Source: Onchocerca lupi
Lineage: Eukaryota; Nematoda; Chromadorea; Rhabditida; Onchocercidae
Assembly: GCA_028564675.1 (NCBI GenBank)
Contig: JAOVVO010000327.1
Location: forward strand, 21,500 to 85,499
DNA length: 64,000 nucleotides
Direction of reading: 5' to 3'
Within the stretch, counting starts at the first letter, position 1. Each line of letters starts with the position of its first letter. Positions 52,152-64,000 of this stretch are shown here, piece by piece. Made by a program: the position numbers and the translations under genes. Below the pieces are notes generated by a model. The model was given only the letters and a program-made list of their open reading frames with translations, was not told the origin of the DNA and made no database searches.

Positions 52152-55100
52152 TGTTGGTGCCATTTCGAAGGAAATAATTTTCGTCATGGCAACAGAGAAG
52201 TGAAGCGACAGAAGTCTTCCTTGAATTACTCTGCTTAGAAGTACATGAATCTAGGAGTGAAAAGGAAACTTAACTCTTGAACGAGCATGGATGCCTTCTA
52301 AAGGTTATGAATTTTGTTTCCATCCGAGGAATACTGCAACATAATCAGATGCTATCGAAGTTTCGAGTAATATTGAGTTAGTTATAAGGAAGAATATAAG
52401 AGAGCGCTGATGACTGAAACGTTTACCTGAAATGCTCGTAAAAAAGGCGAGGAATGTGAGATTGCCATGGTTCCGTGATAATACGATGATGATTGGCATA
52501 AAAGTAGGAATTTTAGATGAAATGAATACATCGTAAAAGTGTCGTAAAAATATCATCAAGTAACTGTAAAAAGGGACAACTTAAAACTGAACAAATGGAG
52601 CATCAAAATGCCACTGTCTGTAGTGTTCCATGCAGAACAAAATAATTGCAATTATCATTATTTCATCATTTCCTCTTTTATAAATACTTCAAATGAAAAG
52701 CGATTGGAAGAAAGTATTTGTGAATAAGATGGATATATATAGGTGAAATCTTTTCGGAAAATGATATCTTGAAAGACAGTCATATTCCGGATCCGGATTA
52801 TGCTTTTGTTCGATCGGGATATAACTCAGCAATTCCGTTATACGTATTCTGTTCAGTGTAATAAAAGTTGAAATGTGCAATGAATAAGGGTAGAGAAACT
52901 ATGGCAGTTGTATCGTTTTTCGAGAATAAACGGATTTTTGAGATAGCAACAAATAAAAAATGAAATATGCGAATGTGGTGCTGGCCGTAATCTGAGAATT
53001 CTGAAAGCATGCGAGGAGAAAGAATTGACTACGCATACGGAATGTTTGTTTCGCTTGATTAAAGAGTATTAAGAGAGAGGGACGATAAAAAGAGAAAAAG
53101 GAAGGATGGAACGGAGAAAAAAGAAATTCAATAAAATTTTTGACTTCCAACAATTGTTACGACAAATTATCATGCTTGGAAAGTTCGTCTGCCGACATAC
53201 GCATAATTTGCAAACATCGCTATAACAATCTTATTACAGTACTATCTTCATATTCATTTTTAATAGAAATATCTCTGTGATAATATAACAACTGATAATA
53301 TAACAGCCAATGATAACACCTTACAGAATGATTAATGCGAAATGTTGGTTCGTATGTCACATTTTAGCTTCATAAGCCTGAAAAGACGGTTTAGTAATAC
53401 CGGTACCATATATTTCTTCTGTTCCAATTATCCTTCTATCTAATTGTAACACATTTACCGCCTGTTTCATGATGTCTCAGGCAAAATTCCAATTCGAAAC
53501 AATGCCTATACAGTTATTTATCATTAATAATGAATTATTTTAGTAATTAGAGGAGAAAAGCTGCGACATATAACTGGCAACTAATCAGTAAATGATAACT
53601 GATGAGAGTATTGCAATAATGTCAATGTTACGTTAACTATAAATGAGTGTCCTGATTGTTAATGTGTTGTACTTGAACAATAAGTTATTATCAAATCAAA
53701 TCTAACATATAACTGTGATAAACTTCAAACCACAAATGAGATGAGGCTTTATTGCTTCCATACGAGTTGCTTTCGTCTTATAATATAGCAGCAACGATGC
53801 ATCATCACACATAAGCGGTCAATAAACAAAATGAATTTACTAAAAGATGAAAAAAGAAGTTTTCGAAAAGTGAAATTTTGCACTTTTCGGTTTCAATGCA
53901 GCGAATGAAAAGGATCATACACACAATGCATACAGATTGGCACTGCGATATGATAAATACTAAATGAATTAGAATGGAATCGGAAAAAGAATTTTTTCCG
54001 TTTATAAAATTCGTAATACGTGGATTTCTGATTTGTTCATATTGACTACTTCATTAATAACGACGATTTATGACTTTCAATGCTACTTAAATTACCTTTA
54101 ATTTGTAAAATTTTTCGCCCTTTGGCTACTTATAAATTCGGTCTTTTGGATTCAATCATCATCTGATCACTACAGGCTGGCCTTTGGCTGATCACTGTGC
54201 TTAATTAGAGTCTAGGCCTTTTTGTTCTTTTGAAGAACAAACGTTCTTGATGCGCAGTGAAGAAGAACCGAAGGAAACTCTCCTCACTTTGGTGTCCAAT
54301 AAAAGGAAGAAGAAGTCAAGAAAATGTCGTTCGAAGATATTTGGGACAAGCAAGCGGAATAAAATGCTGTGTTGAGAGGAGAGGAAGGAGAGAAGTTGAA
54401 GGTTGTGGTGGCCGTTTCCAAACAATAAATGTTTCTTCTATTGTCACTCTCTGAGCAATCGGAAGCATTGTGTTGTGGGGAGCGGTGATCGCATCTTTGC
54501 AATGAATGCCTCTGGTGAAACTCGATCATCTGCAAATGATGATAGGAAGGGAATTTTTTATCAGCGATCCGATTAATGGAAGATAAGACAGAATTATCTC
54601 AAGGTTATCATATGAGTCTTGTTTCTAGAAAATTTCAATTTAGCCATGATTTGATAGTACTAGATTTGTAATAAAACTGATCTGATAAATTCTAATTCAT
54701 CGAATGATTCAGTTATTTCCATCCTTCTCATCGTGATGAAAATTTTAGTTTTGTGAATATTGTCACTTAAAACGCTGTCATACATAAAGTCAAGATCACG
54801 AAATAAAAAATACAAAAGTATCTCAAATATTCTAAACAGTTATGAAAAACGCTTATGATACGATTACTTAAAAAAGTAACAACTTAAAAACTCTGCAAAT
54901 GTTCAGTTGCAGCCTGAAAACGATGAAATCTCGAATGATAAAATGTATTGGAGGTGATAATAACAGTAATGATAATATGACAGAGAGGAAGGAAGAATGG
55001 GGCATATGATAAGAAGAAATGATAATAACCTGTCAGTATTAACATTCATCACAAAACAGCAAATGTTGATAGTGCATCTCGACATAACTCAATCAACTGC

Positions 55101-56492
55101 CATTTCTGTCCTTACCTTTTGTCACAAATGCATACCAGCATTGTTTGACTTAATTGACGGGATGAAGAGTTTTGATGAGAAAATAAGCAATCTCGATAAT
55201 GAGAAGTCGCGCATTTTCATATCAGTAAATTGATAAGATGTTTATCTTTTTCTCTCACCAACTATAATACAGAAATAAAACAGATATTCTACGTTGTTTA
55301 TTTCTTATTACAATTAAAAACATGCTGCGAAATAACATAAAATGGCAAAAGACAATTGAGGACTGAAAATAAATTATTAATTCTCATTAAAAGCACAAAA
55401 GTCTAATTTAAATCTGATACAATTTAAATTTTAAACAACGAATCTGTTCCTTCCTTCTATTACTGCAATAGTCGTAAAACAGCAATTGCGGAAGTAGAAT
55501 GAATGGAGTGACAATAATGATGTTTGGTTATAAAATCAAATAAAAGATGAAGAATTGTAAAATTGGTGAGCTCAATTTAATCTTCTCATAGTTTCGAAAT
55601 TTTAAAAACTAACTGCTCAAAGCATCCCTTTAGTAAGGAAAATTTTTTAAAAGAAAAGTAAAAATAAATCTTTGTGTACGAAAAGAGAAGGAATTAAGAA
55701 AGAACAGTGATAAGATAGAATGATAAGAACCAACTGATATCAACGGGTTAGACCGAGCATCAATTTCACATCCTTAAGCAAGCGAAAGCAATTGCTGTCC
55801 GTTCGTCCTTCCGTCCATTCATCCATCCATATCTATCCATCCGGTTGTCTGTCTCGATGGCGTGCTGATGGATACGTCGGCGCTGAGTATGTGTATTGAT
55901 TTCAAAATTGCCAGAGATGATATCAGACCAAAGGGTGCAAAGTTACAAAGAACGGACACTGAAAGCTGAGCAGAAGTCTCATCGACAGATGACAATTTCA
56001 TCACTTCCGTTATTCATGCCATCTTCAACCGTTCACGCATTCCATCCGTCAACGATACTTCCTTCCGTTCTACCGCATCATCACATAGCTGCCATTCTTC
56101 CGGAAAAGCTAATCTTTCTTGAAATTCACTCTCTGCTCGTCGAACTATATGGGTGACAAATTAGCTAGGCACATTAACATTATGCAATTTCCATATCATA
56201 TTCTTCCGCTTAGCTGAAAATGAAGAACATAAGTGATCGTGCTTCCATACTATTGTATATCATTACCATCAGCATCCTATGATCATCATCACTTGTTAGT
56301 AGATATGAAAAAATAATTAATTAAATTACTGTCTAAAAGAATTCGATTCTTATTCATGATAATCGCCATCAGAGATTTGTTCGGAGAATACAGATCGAGG
56401 ATGATAATAGTGACAGTCAGACAACGATCCGTTATGAACGGTATTTTTGATGATGCTAGTTTTGCAGAGAATCGAATTCTATAAACATACTG

Positions 56493-56516
56493 ATCATATC
56501 ATATCATATCATATCA
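56493..56516. repeat. (ATCAT)n microsatellite
   Basis: Nearly five consecutive copies of a 5-base unit in the DCLK-TAF2 spacer. Useful only as a simple repeat marker. Confidence 0.85.
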
Positions 56517-57266
56517 GTCGAATCGAGATGGCTCCTTTTTTTCGATGATAACTACAACAATATCACCAAAAAATGCTGTTTCTGATTAAACACAATTCGT
56601 ATCCATCGATAAACTGGGATGCGTTTCACTCAAATTTATGATTATAAACAATTTCTCACATTTCCTTCTCTAATCATGAAAATGACGTTGCCATACGTAT
56701 GCCATGATGATAAACGCAGCAAAAGTCATAAACACAAACCAAAAAGTGCTTCGTCTTTATAATTAATAGCAAAAATAAATTAATCATCATTCTGTTGTCA
56801 CTACAATTAACAGCAAAGATCGAAATCAAAATTACTTCTGCAATCATCTCGATCCTTTCAATCAGACAAATTCCTAATACTAATGGAAAACAAGAAATTT
56901 AAATGTATATACAAGTCTATTTCACTCATTTCCAAATTCTACAAATGTTATTCATTAAATTACGATCACGTAAGCAATATACGAACGTGGATGTATCGAT
57001 GCGTGTTTCGTTTTTATCATTTCTGCTCTTTGCTTTCTCTCGTAAAAAAAATATGAGAAGAAAATGACTGTTGCTAATAGCTGTGTTAATGAGTGATTTA
57101 TATCATTCTTGCAAATTGTCGATAAGAAAAGCGAGCAAATGCATAGCAAATGGGCCGCATTTTTTTCTTTTCAAATAGTAATAATTTGTGGAAAACTTTA
57201 AATACTAACTCAATAAATGATCTTAAGAAATTTTGTGAGTATGATTGAAAATCACGTCGTTTATAC

Positions 57267-57310
57267 AAAAAAAAAAAAAAAAAGTCAGTCCAAAAAAAAA
57301 AAAAAAAAAA
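57267..57310. repeat. Two adjacent poly-A runs
   Basis: Runs of 17 A (57267-57283) and about 19 A (57292-57310), separated by GTCAGTCC. They are simple sequence in the spacer, with no adjacent coding segment that would suggest a retroposed copy. Confidence 0.8.
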
Positions 57311-59494
57311 TCATTTCCTTTGCTGAAATTCTCTCGCACATCCATTCTATGTTGAAAAATTTTCGACATTTTACAGACGAAATTTCATCGCCACTTGATT
57401 TAAATATACCATTGCAAGGAAGAAGCATCAATTGGATCTGTGCCCTTTAGCTAAACTGTGTGCAGAATTAAAAATATTAATCAAATGCGTACACCATGCA
57501 AAACTTCGCATGAAATTGATCATAGTTACAGCAGGGATTCATTTCATTTCATACAAATGAAAATCTTTCAAAAAAATCATTGTTAATGGATGCTGCTATC
57601 ATCGATTCGAATATTGTTGACTTCATCGATTTCTCTTCTTCTTTCTATTTGAAAAAAAAAAAAAAACTCATTTTGGAATTCAATGGTAGCAATAAATAGT
57701 GACAATAAAGAAAGAGAAGTGAGGAAACAAGCTTGTCAGACTTGATGTTGTAATTTTGCCACGTTGCTAAGGGAAATCCCGAAGGGATCATCAGCGATTT
57801 CAATTAAAATTCGTTTCCAGAGGTAAAAAGCTTTCTCGGAAATGCAACTAAAGGGAAGGATTAATTAATTCGCTTAACGTCGAACATTTCGTGTTCAATT
57901 AAAGATATCATTGATATGTAATTTATTTTCGAAACAGATTTGTTGTCAAATGTGCAAATTACAACAATTAGAAAGCAAATTATTTTGCACTTTTCCTTCT
58001 TTCATATAATTCACTCAGGTGGTAATATACTGAGAATCATTCTTTGCGAACTCATACTTCTTTATTCAGTCAAGAAAATATCAGAACTTGAAATCATCGC
58101 ATTATTGGATAAACCAGTAACCAGTCATAAACAGTAACGGAAATCGAGAGAAGAAACAACTGGTTCCAATGAGCCAACTGAATCGCTCTCGATAAATTCA
58201 ATTTCTTCTAAATGACTTGGAAGTTCAGGAATTCTTTCTCAAGACGATAATTCAGAAGTGGACCATCTGTTGTAATTGTCACCTTTTTTACGAAATTATT
58301 CCACTGCATCTCAAAAAACACAAAAAATGTTTCGTTTATTCGATACAAAATGAAGCAAACAGATGAATATAATAATACTTAATAATAGACATATGCAAAA
58401 ACGGCAAATACACAACATGTTGTGGAATCAAATCATAGTTATTTATATTCGCTTTCTAAAAGAAAGACCCTTCCAGCAGAAATTGCGTGAAGTCTGAATA
58501 CCCGTACCTTAATATACACCAACTTCTCTAACGAAACGCAGGATTTTTTAAGCGATCTTGCCATGTACATCTTCTGAAAAATCCCGATGCGGAAATATGA
58601 TAAGTACAAATTATTAACAGTCACAGCAAATGAAATAATAATGAATGATCAGTAAATGAATCTCAATGAGCAAACAAGCTATAAATAACAACAAACAAAA
58701 TCGAACTTTTAGATTGTACGGAAACAACAAGTAAGATAAAAATATAAAAATAAAATTTGAATTGAATATAGCTTGAATGAATTATCATGTCGCTTATTGA
58801 AATGACGTCATGCACAAATATCAGAATGCATTTTGTGATCAGAATGTCACTTTGTTTTAATGATTTGATTAATTTATCAAATGCACATCTATGTACTTTT
58901 TTCTTGCAATAAGAACAACTTCTGCTGCAAATCAGCCAAAAATCATCAAGAATAAAGTAACTGCTTTAAAGAAGAACCATTAACATTTGAATGCTTTAAC
59001 GATAAATGAAGTGCTTCAAAAGATGCGGCAATTAAATTGAAGCAAAAATAAAAAGTTAAATGAGAAACACGGAACGGGAAAAAATTGATTGTCATTTCAG
59101 AAAATAATTTGATGAAAATGATGCGGAATATTCTCAAAAAGATGTGCAGACGTAAGAACGAATTTTTTTTTCAAGGCTGGAAATTTCTAAAACTTTCAGT
59201 CTGTCTTTCCTTCTGTTCAAATTGTTAACAGTTGCTCCATAAAACGAAAATATTGTAATCTAAGACATAATTAGTGTGAAACTAGATGAAAGTCTTCGTG
59301 ATATCAATAAATAAAGGTAAGATTTCCTTTTTTTCTTTGAAACTTCCGAAACATAATTTTCCAACATTTTTCAACTTTACTCAGCAAACTGTTAAATATT
59401 CTAAAGATCTTCAAATTTACAAATGGAAAAATCGACTTCGTTGGAATGTCTCATATTAATTTGAATACGAGATAAACATAATTTTATTATTACA

Positions 59495-62400
59495 TTATTG
59501 GAGAGTATCATCGTTCATTTCATTTGTCAACTTTTCAGTCGGTGAATCCGGTTCGTCTGTATCAATGATAGTTCCATGCCAAGACCATGAATTCAACAAA
59601 TCATCCGTGCCATTCCTGATACTTGTGATATGAATATTACGTGATATTGGTTTTTCCTCCAATATCTGTTCGGCTGGTTTCAAAATCATTGGTACATTAT
59701 TGCCATATATCGTAAACCAAAGGTCTATGTAATGACCACGTAAACGTGGTTCCTGAAAAATATCACGTCATTTCATGCAAATAATTATGATAACAAGGAG
59801 TTTATTTCAAGAAATATAAATAAATTCCGACTTATCAGATTTTCTTATTCATACGAAATTAATTGAACTTGTAAAGTATTGTAAGAAGCTATGAAAATGC
59901 ATTTGTTCACAAGCTGCCATTATAACAAAATCATCTCGCCTTTTCTTCAAAATAATTTGTTAAAAAACGATATAAGCATTTAATTCTAATCAAAGTAAGA
60001 TTTTAAAATATTTAAAAGATAACACATAGAAAGACCGTTTTAGTATCACTGATCTGAGCCCACAATTTGATAGCCACATCACGCGACAACGACTTCCACG
60101 CTGCATCACCTTCGGCGCTGAAAGAATGATAAAAATATTTACTGAAGATGAAAAAGAAATATTTTAAATCTAGAAATTACGAGAGAACCAGACTTTCAAA
60201 GCAGTTTTATTTATAAATTTGGCAAATTTTATGCTAGCAATGATGTCTTGTAAAAAAAAAAAAAAAAAAAAAAAAAATTAGAAAGGTTCATTAAAAGGAA
60301 GATACGGAAAATAATGCAAGAAGTGAGAAAAATCAATGATATATTGTTTGACAAAAAAGGAAGTAAAATCCAAGTACCAAAATAAGTTTAAAAAAATGCA
60401 ACTTTTTAAAAAAAAATCGCTGCATTGACTTCTGTGTATTAATAAATAAGAGAGAACCCTAAAATAATGCAAAGCGGTGGTTTAAGTGACAGCTGAGATG
60501 CAATATAGTAGCGTACAACCGGCTCATAATCATTGATACATAAATCTATCAATTTATTGACAATTTCGTGAACGAAAGATGGCGATTTGAATCGGTAAAC
60601 CATATCAATAAGAAATGTCAGTGCTGCGAGACGCATCTGAAATCCTATCTATTTTATTGCGGCAGCTTTCGCTAAATTCACTCTAATCACCGCAATAATT
60701 GCGTAATAATCAATAAAACTATTTCCAATATTTTCAACACTACCAAAAGTCTTTAATATTTTTTAAAAATATAATGCAGTTTTTTGACGGAAATCTCAAA
60801 AAATTTCTTAAATTTCAAAAATGCAAATTTCTAAAATAATCATAAAAATATAAAACTTGAAAAAAAGCATAGATTTGTCAATATAAATCTTGAAAATCTT
60901 ACCGATATATAAATATTCGGCTGCGCAAAGGACCAAAATACTTTGGGATCAAGTGGTATATGAAACGTTCGCTGCATCTGCAATAACAAAAATATATCAT
61001 GTAATTTTGAATAATCACACGAGATCTGGAAGAACCACATAAGTTTTATTTTTCGGTGATACAGAAATTATTTCACGTTTTCCACATAGAAATCCGATAA
61101 ATACTCACGTGGTATATAGCTTGCAGTGCAGTAATTCCAATAATACGACCAAAACTAGGTTTTAATGTATCCATATTTAAGGCAAGAGTGAACTCGGACA
61201 GCAATTCCTTCATTTCAGTACTCAGAGAAAGGGGGCTTATGTTTGTAATATCCCTATTTTCAGCTGGTACCAGTGTAGCAGCTAACGCGTTTATCAATGA
61301 TGCCCGATAATGATCGTCCGAATATCTGAAAATGCTTTCGTTTTTTTTTTTTTAAATTAAGAAAAGCATGACACTGAGTTAATAAAGAAGACTTTAACAA
61401 TTTCAAATTAAACTCCTTAAATTTGAATTCCCGTGATTAAAATACTCCCCAATTCGAGAATTTCTAAGTAAACAATTTCTTACCTATTCACAGTATTATC
61501 ATTATATTTGATTAAACCAATAAGAAAATGATGAACTTCTGAAAGAGCATCATTTGAAGAAGAACGCAGTCGTGCTAAAGCCTGAGGTATTGCCTATAAA
61601 ATAAAGCGTTAACATATACAAGAAATTATCAATTAACCAAATCAAATAAACAAAAATTCAAAGGAAAATGACAGTTGCATATCCAGAACTGAAATTTTAA
61701 ATTATTACAAAACATAAGTACATTTCAAGATTCACTAATTCTTCCTCAGCCATCTATTGTTACTACAAGTACTCTATTTCTGGATCTACGGTATTAATGG
61801 GATGTAAAAATGGAAAATTTAAAATATATGATTTAAAAGGAAAAAAATGAAATAAGAAATAGACGATAGGAATGATACTGAACTGACATGCATCAAGAAG
61901 TATAGTTGCAGATTTGCGGAAGTGGCCACAAAATTATTTGGTTTTGGAATATGTGGCGCAGATTTACAACCAAAAAATTTCTTGAACAAAATCATTAGGG
62001 CTGGTGGACCTAGCCATGTTTCCGGTAATTTATTTACAACTTCTGCTAAGATATATGCAGCTCGACATCGAACTCTAAAATTTTAAGAAGATGGTAAATA
62101 GAATAATGGCGAAAATGAAATATGCTCGACACAGCTACTTCATTTATTGTATCATGTCCTCAAAATATGTAGAAAATTGAAAAAATATAAAGTCACAATA
62201 CTTGCCGGTAAAAGAAAACTTCAGTTTCGATGGTTTCAATAAGAATAGCTCTGGCATGGGGACTTGGAAAACGTTGCAAAATATCAAGTGCTTGAATCTG
62301 TGCCAAGACATCTCGTTCATATTTCAACATGTATTCCCACTGATAAACTGGTTGTTGAATGTTAACTTTTCGTAGCAAAAGTAGATCAGGATCAATTCTG

Positions 62401-63804
62401 AAAGCTGAATATTTTCAAAAAAGAAAAATGGAAATAGTAAAGATATTTATGAAAATGTAGTTCCTGTGGAATTTTTAGTAGATTCCAAAACCTGATCCAA
62501 AGAACCGGAGAATCAGGATCCATATTTGCCAAATCAATTTCAAGTTCTTCGCCAGTCGAAAGTGGAATTTTCTTCTTCTTTTGTCTTCGCCCCTATAATC
62601 TATGATTTTAATAGTAAAAATGATGAATGAAAAATCCGAACATTTTAGGGAAATCAAGAGAGGCAGATCCTAAGCAGAGCAAAGGATGCTGAAAAAAGAA
62701 AAAGTAAATTACATTCAAAAATTTCCTAAATTCAAAATTATAACTCCATTTATTACAAATTAAAAAAAATGACAACCATTTAAAAAAAAAAATAAATAGC
62801 ATATCAAAAAAAGATAAAAATTTCCATTCTCATTTTATCATAAATAAAAAATTCCAAGCTAACTAAAAGATGAAAAGACAAAATCCTATCTAAACAAGAA
62901 ATAATAATAAAAATATAAATTATGAAACTTTTGAATGGCATTGCAAGTCATGCTTCGAATGATTGGAATCAATCTGTACAGTATGTGTGAACGATCCATC
63001 TAATTCCTGAACCACAACAATTAATGGACCAACATAACTGAAATACTCTGCTTAAATAATCATCCCATCTGCAGAAGTTCTCTGTTGAATGCAATAATTT
63101 CTTCAGAAATTCAGAAGATGCTAACAACAGAAGACAGAATGAAAAATTTCCATTCTTTTTCTTAACCTAAGAATCAATCTATGAAATGTAACGAACCTTT
63201 GTCGTCCGCGATTTGTAGAAGGTTCTTGCTTTACTTCAAGTTCAATCATATTTCGTTTTCGATTAAATGCATACTGTACCTAAAATATCAGACTTCAAAT
63301 TGGTACATGAACAATATTTAAAACAATGATCAAATGTACAGTTAAAAATTAGCTATTACAAGGTAAATAATCATTCTAATGAAATTTTTTGCTTTGAATT
63401 CTATTTTCCTAGAGAAAAGTAATAGATAACAAAAAATTCTGGAATCTTATCTCTATAAATTACTCAATTTTTTGATATCTAAAGGAATCTATATTTCTTT
63501 ATATAGATTACGGCATTGAGAACTACCCATAACTTGCATTAGCTGAACTTCTTAGATAATGAATTTTTTGACACTCTTAAGCTTTTTCTACTGTATTCCA
63601 AAAAATAATTCTATAGCGGACCCAAAATTTTGCATGTCCACCGTTGTGAATCCACTGTTCTAGAAATGTCGGTAATTCTTGGCCCGTAACACTAGAAACG
63701 GTGCGAAAGAATGATTCCGTTGAAACAGTCATATGTTGCCAGTGAGCTGGCTGCTTTTGCAGTTGGCTTGCCTGCATTGCTACGCTCAATATTTTTTGTA
63801 TTAC
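59495..63804 (-). CDS. taf-2: TFIID subunit TAF2, C-terminal part (5' end outside window)
   Basis: TAF2 is the aminopeptidase-like TFIID subunit that helps recognise core promoters. Exons: 63804-63622, 63279-63197, 63037-62929, 62592-62492, 62397-62206, 62074-61888, 61593-61484, 61325-61109, 60977-60903, 60636-60458, 60117-60036, 59752-59495; 591 residues in frame. It matches the family in order: LPTFLEQWIHNGGHAKFW, FNRKRNMIELEVKQEP, VVVQELDGSFTHTVQID, KKKKIPLSTGEELEIDL, DPDSPVLWIRIDPDLLLLRK, YERDVLAQIQALDILQRFP and FKKFFGCKSAPHIPKPNNFV. The first exon starts in phase 0 at an acceptor, so the protein continues upstream; the aminopeptidase-like core is beyond the window. The protein ends soon after the HEAT-like region with an acidic tail and lacks the His/Lys-rich extension of human TAF2. 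The intron 62205-62075 uses a GC donor. An AATAAA lies 7 bases past the stop. Confidence 0.93.
60252..60277. repeat. 26-base poly-A run in a TAF2 intron
   Basis: An uninterrupted A run on the plus strand (poly-T on the sense strand of TAF2), in the intron between exons 60636-60458 and 60117-60036. Confidence 0.85.
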
Positions 63805-63963
63805 CTGTAATAGAAAAGAAATAAATGTATTAAAAGAATTGTTTAAATAGCAAATGAAAATATCAAAAATTGTTTCTCTATGTCATTTCCAACAGATATT
63901 ACAAAAACTACAAGAATTAATTAATTTTTTTAAAAAAAGTCCTAATGTTGTGTGCTTGCCTTT

Positions 63964-63997
63964 GGGGGGGGGGGGGGGGGGGAGGGGGGGGGGGGGG
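63964..63997. repeat. 34-base poly-G tract interrupted by one A
   Basis: 19 G, one A (63983), then 14 G, within an AT-rich TAF2 intron upstream of exon 63804-63622. Such a tract can form G-quadruplexes and is also a classic site of sequencing or assembly error. On the TAF2 sense strand it is poly-C. Confidence 0.9.
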
Positions 63998-64000
63998 TTT

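Larger units (their letters stand above)
49059..59494. other. 10.4-kb spacer between DCLK and TAF2 genes
   Basis: The upstream flank of the kinase gene and the downstream flank of TAF2, large for the gene density here. It contains an inverted repeat at 52109-52151, a pentanucleotide microsatellite at 56493-56516, a TCCA-rich stretch near 55811-55843 and poly-A runs at 57267-57310. Open frames of 60-86 codons occur on both strands but none has splice-site support and family resemblance. Long upstream introns or noncoding exons of the kinase could lie here unseen. Confidence 0.5.

Noticed and set aside
55896..56156. An 86-codon open frame in the DCLK-TAF2 spacer.
   Set aside because: It overlaps TCCA-rich simple sequence, has no splice context and resembles no protein family.
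1..64000. tRNA, rRNA, spliced-leader RNA, CRISPR, bacterial or viral insertions and complete transposons.
   Set aside because: I looked for tRNA T-loop boxes on both strands, the SL1 core, repeat-spacer arrays, integrase or transposase frames and bacterial gene density, and found none.

Overview
The window is nuclear DNA of a nematode, most likely a filarial (clade III) worm. Reasons: it is strongly AT-rich; genes are split into many short exons by introns of roughly 100-1000 bases; acceptors are mostly TTTCAG/TTTTAG; gene starts lie just behind trans-splice-like acceptors; and every gene recognised is a nematode or animal regulatory or Golgi gene. I saw no operon, tRNA, CRISPR array, complete transposon or bacterial (Wolbachia-like) gene. 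All exon models below are my own reading of splice sites, with reading phase checked across every junction.

Layout. (1) 279-12946, plus strand: the NCoR/SMRT-type nuclear-receptor corepressor (gei-8 family), 5' end outside the window. (2) 12947-16124: convergent intergenic spacer with a stem-loop, a small tandem repeat and one unexplained GC-richer island. (3) 16125-23030, minus: a complete GH38 Golgi alpha-mannosidase II-type gene in 19 exons. (4) 23059-31074: AT-rich spacer; a 68-bp near-perfect palindrome sits just upstream of the mannosidase start. (5) 31075-37328, minus (perhaps to 38337): a divergent armadillo-repeat protein, probably a nematode beta-catenin. (6) 38338-42509: spacer with long purine-only tracts. 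(7) 42510-49034, minus: doublecortin-like kinase (zyg-8/DCLK), two DCX domains plus a Ser/Thr kinase, 17 exons. (8) 49059-59494: about 10 kb without a recognisable gene. (9) 59495-63804, minus: the C-terminal 591 residues of TFIID subunit TAF2, 5' end outside the window. The window ends in a 34-base tract that is all G except one A.

The genes do not form one pathway: a corepressor and a TFIID subunit (transcription), a beta-catenin-like protein (adhesion or Wnt signalling), a microtubule-binding kinase (spindle and neurons) and an N-glycan trimming enzyme. No new multi-gene system is evident. The points most worth a second look are a cysteine-rich module between the two SANT domains of the corepressor, a duplicated C-terminal YEPLS motif in the same protein, two GC-AG introns, several short near-perfect inverted repeats in noncoding DNA, and the terminal poly-G tract.
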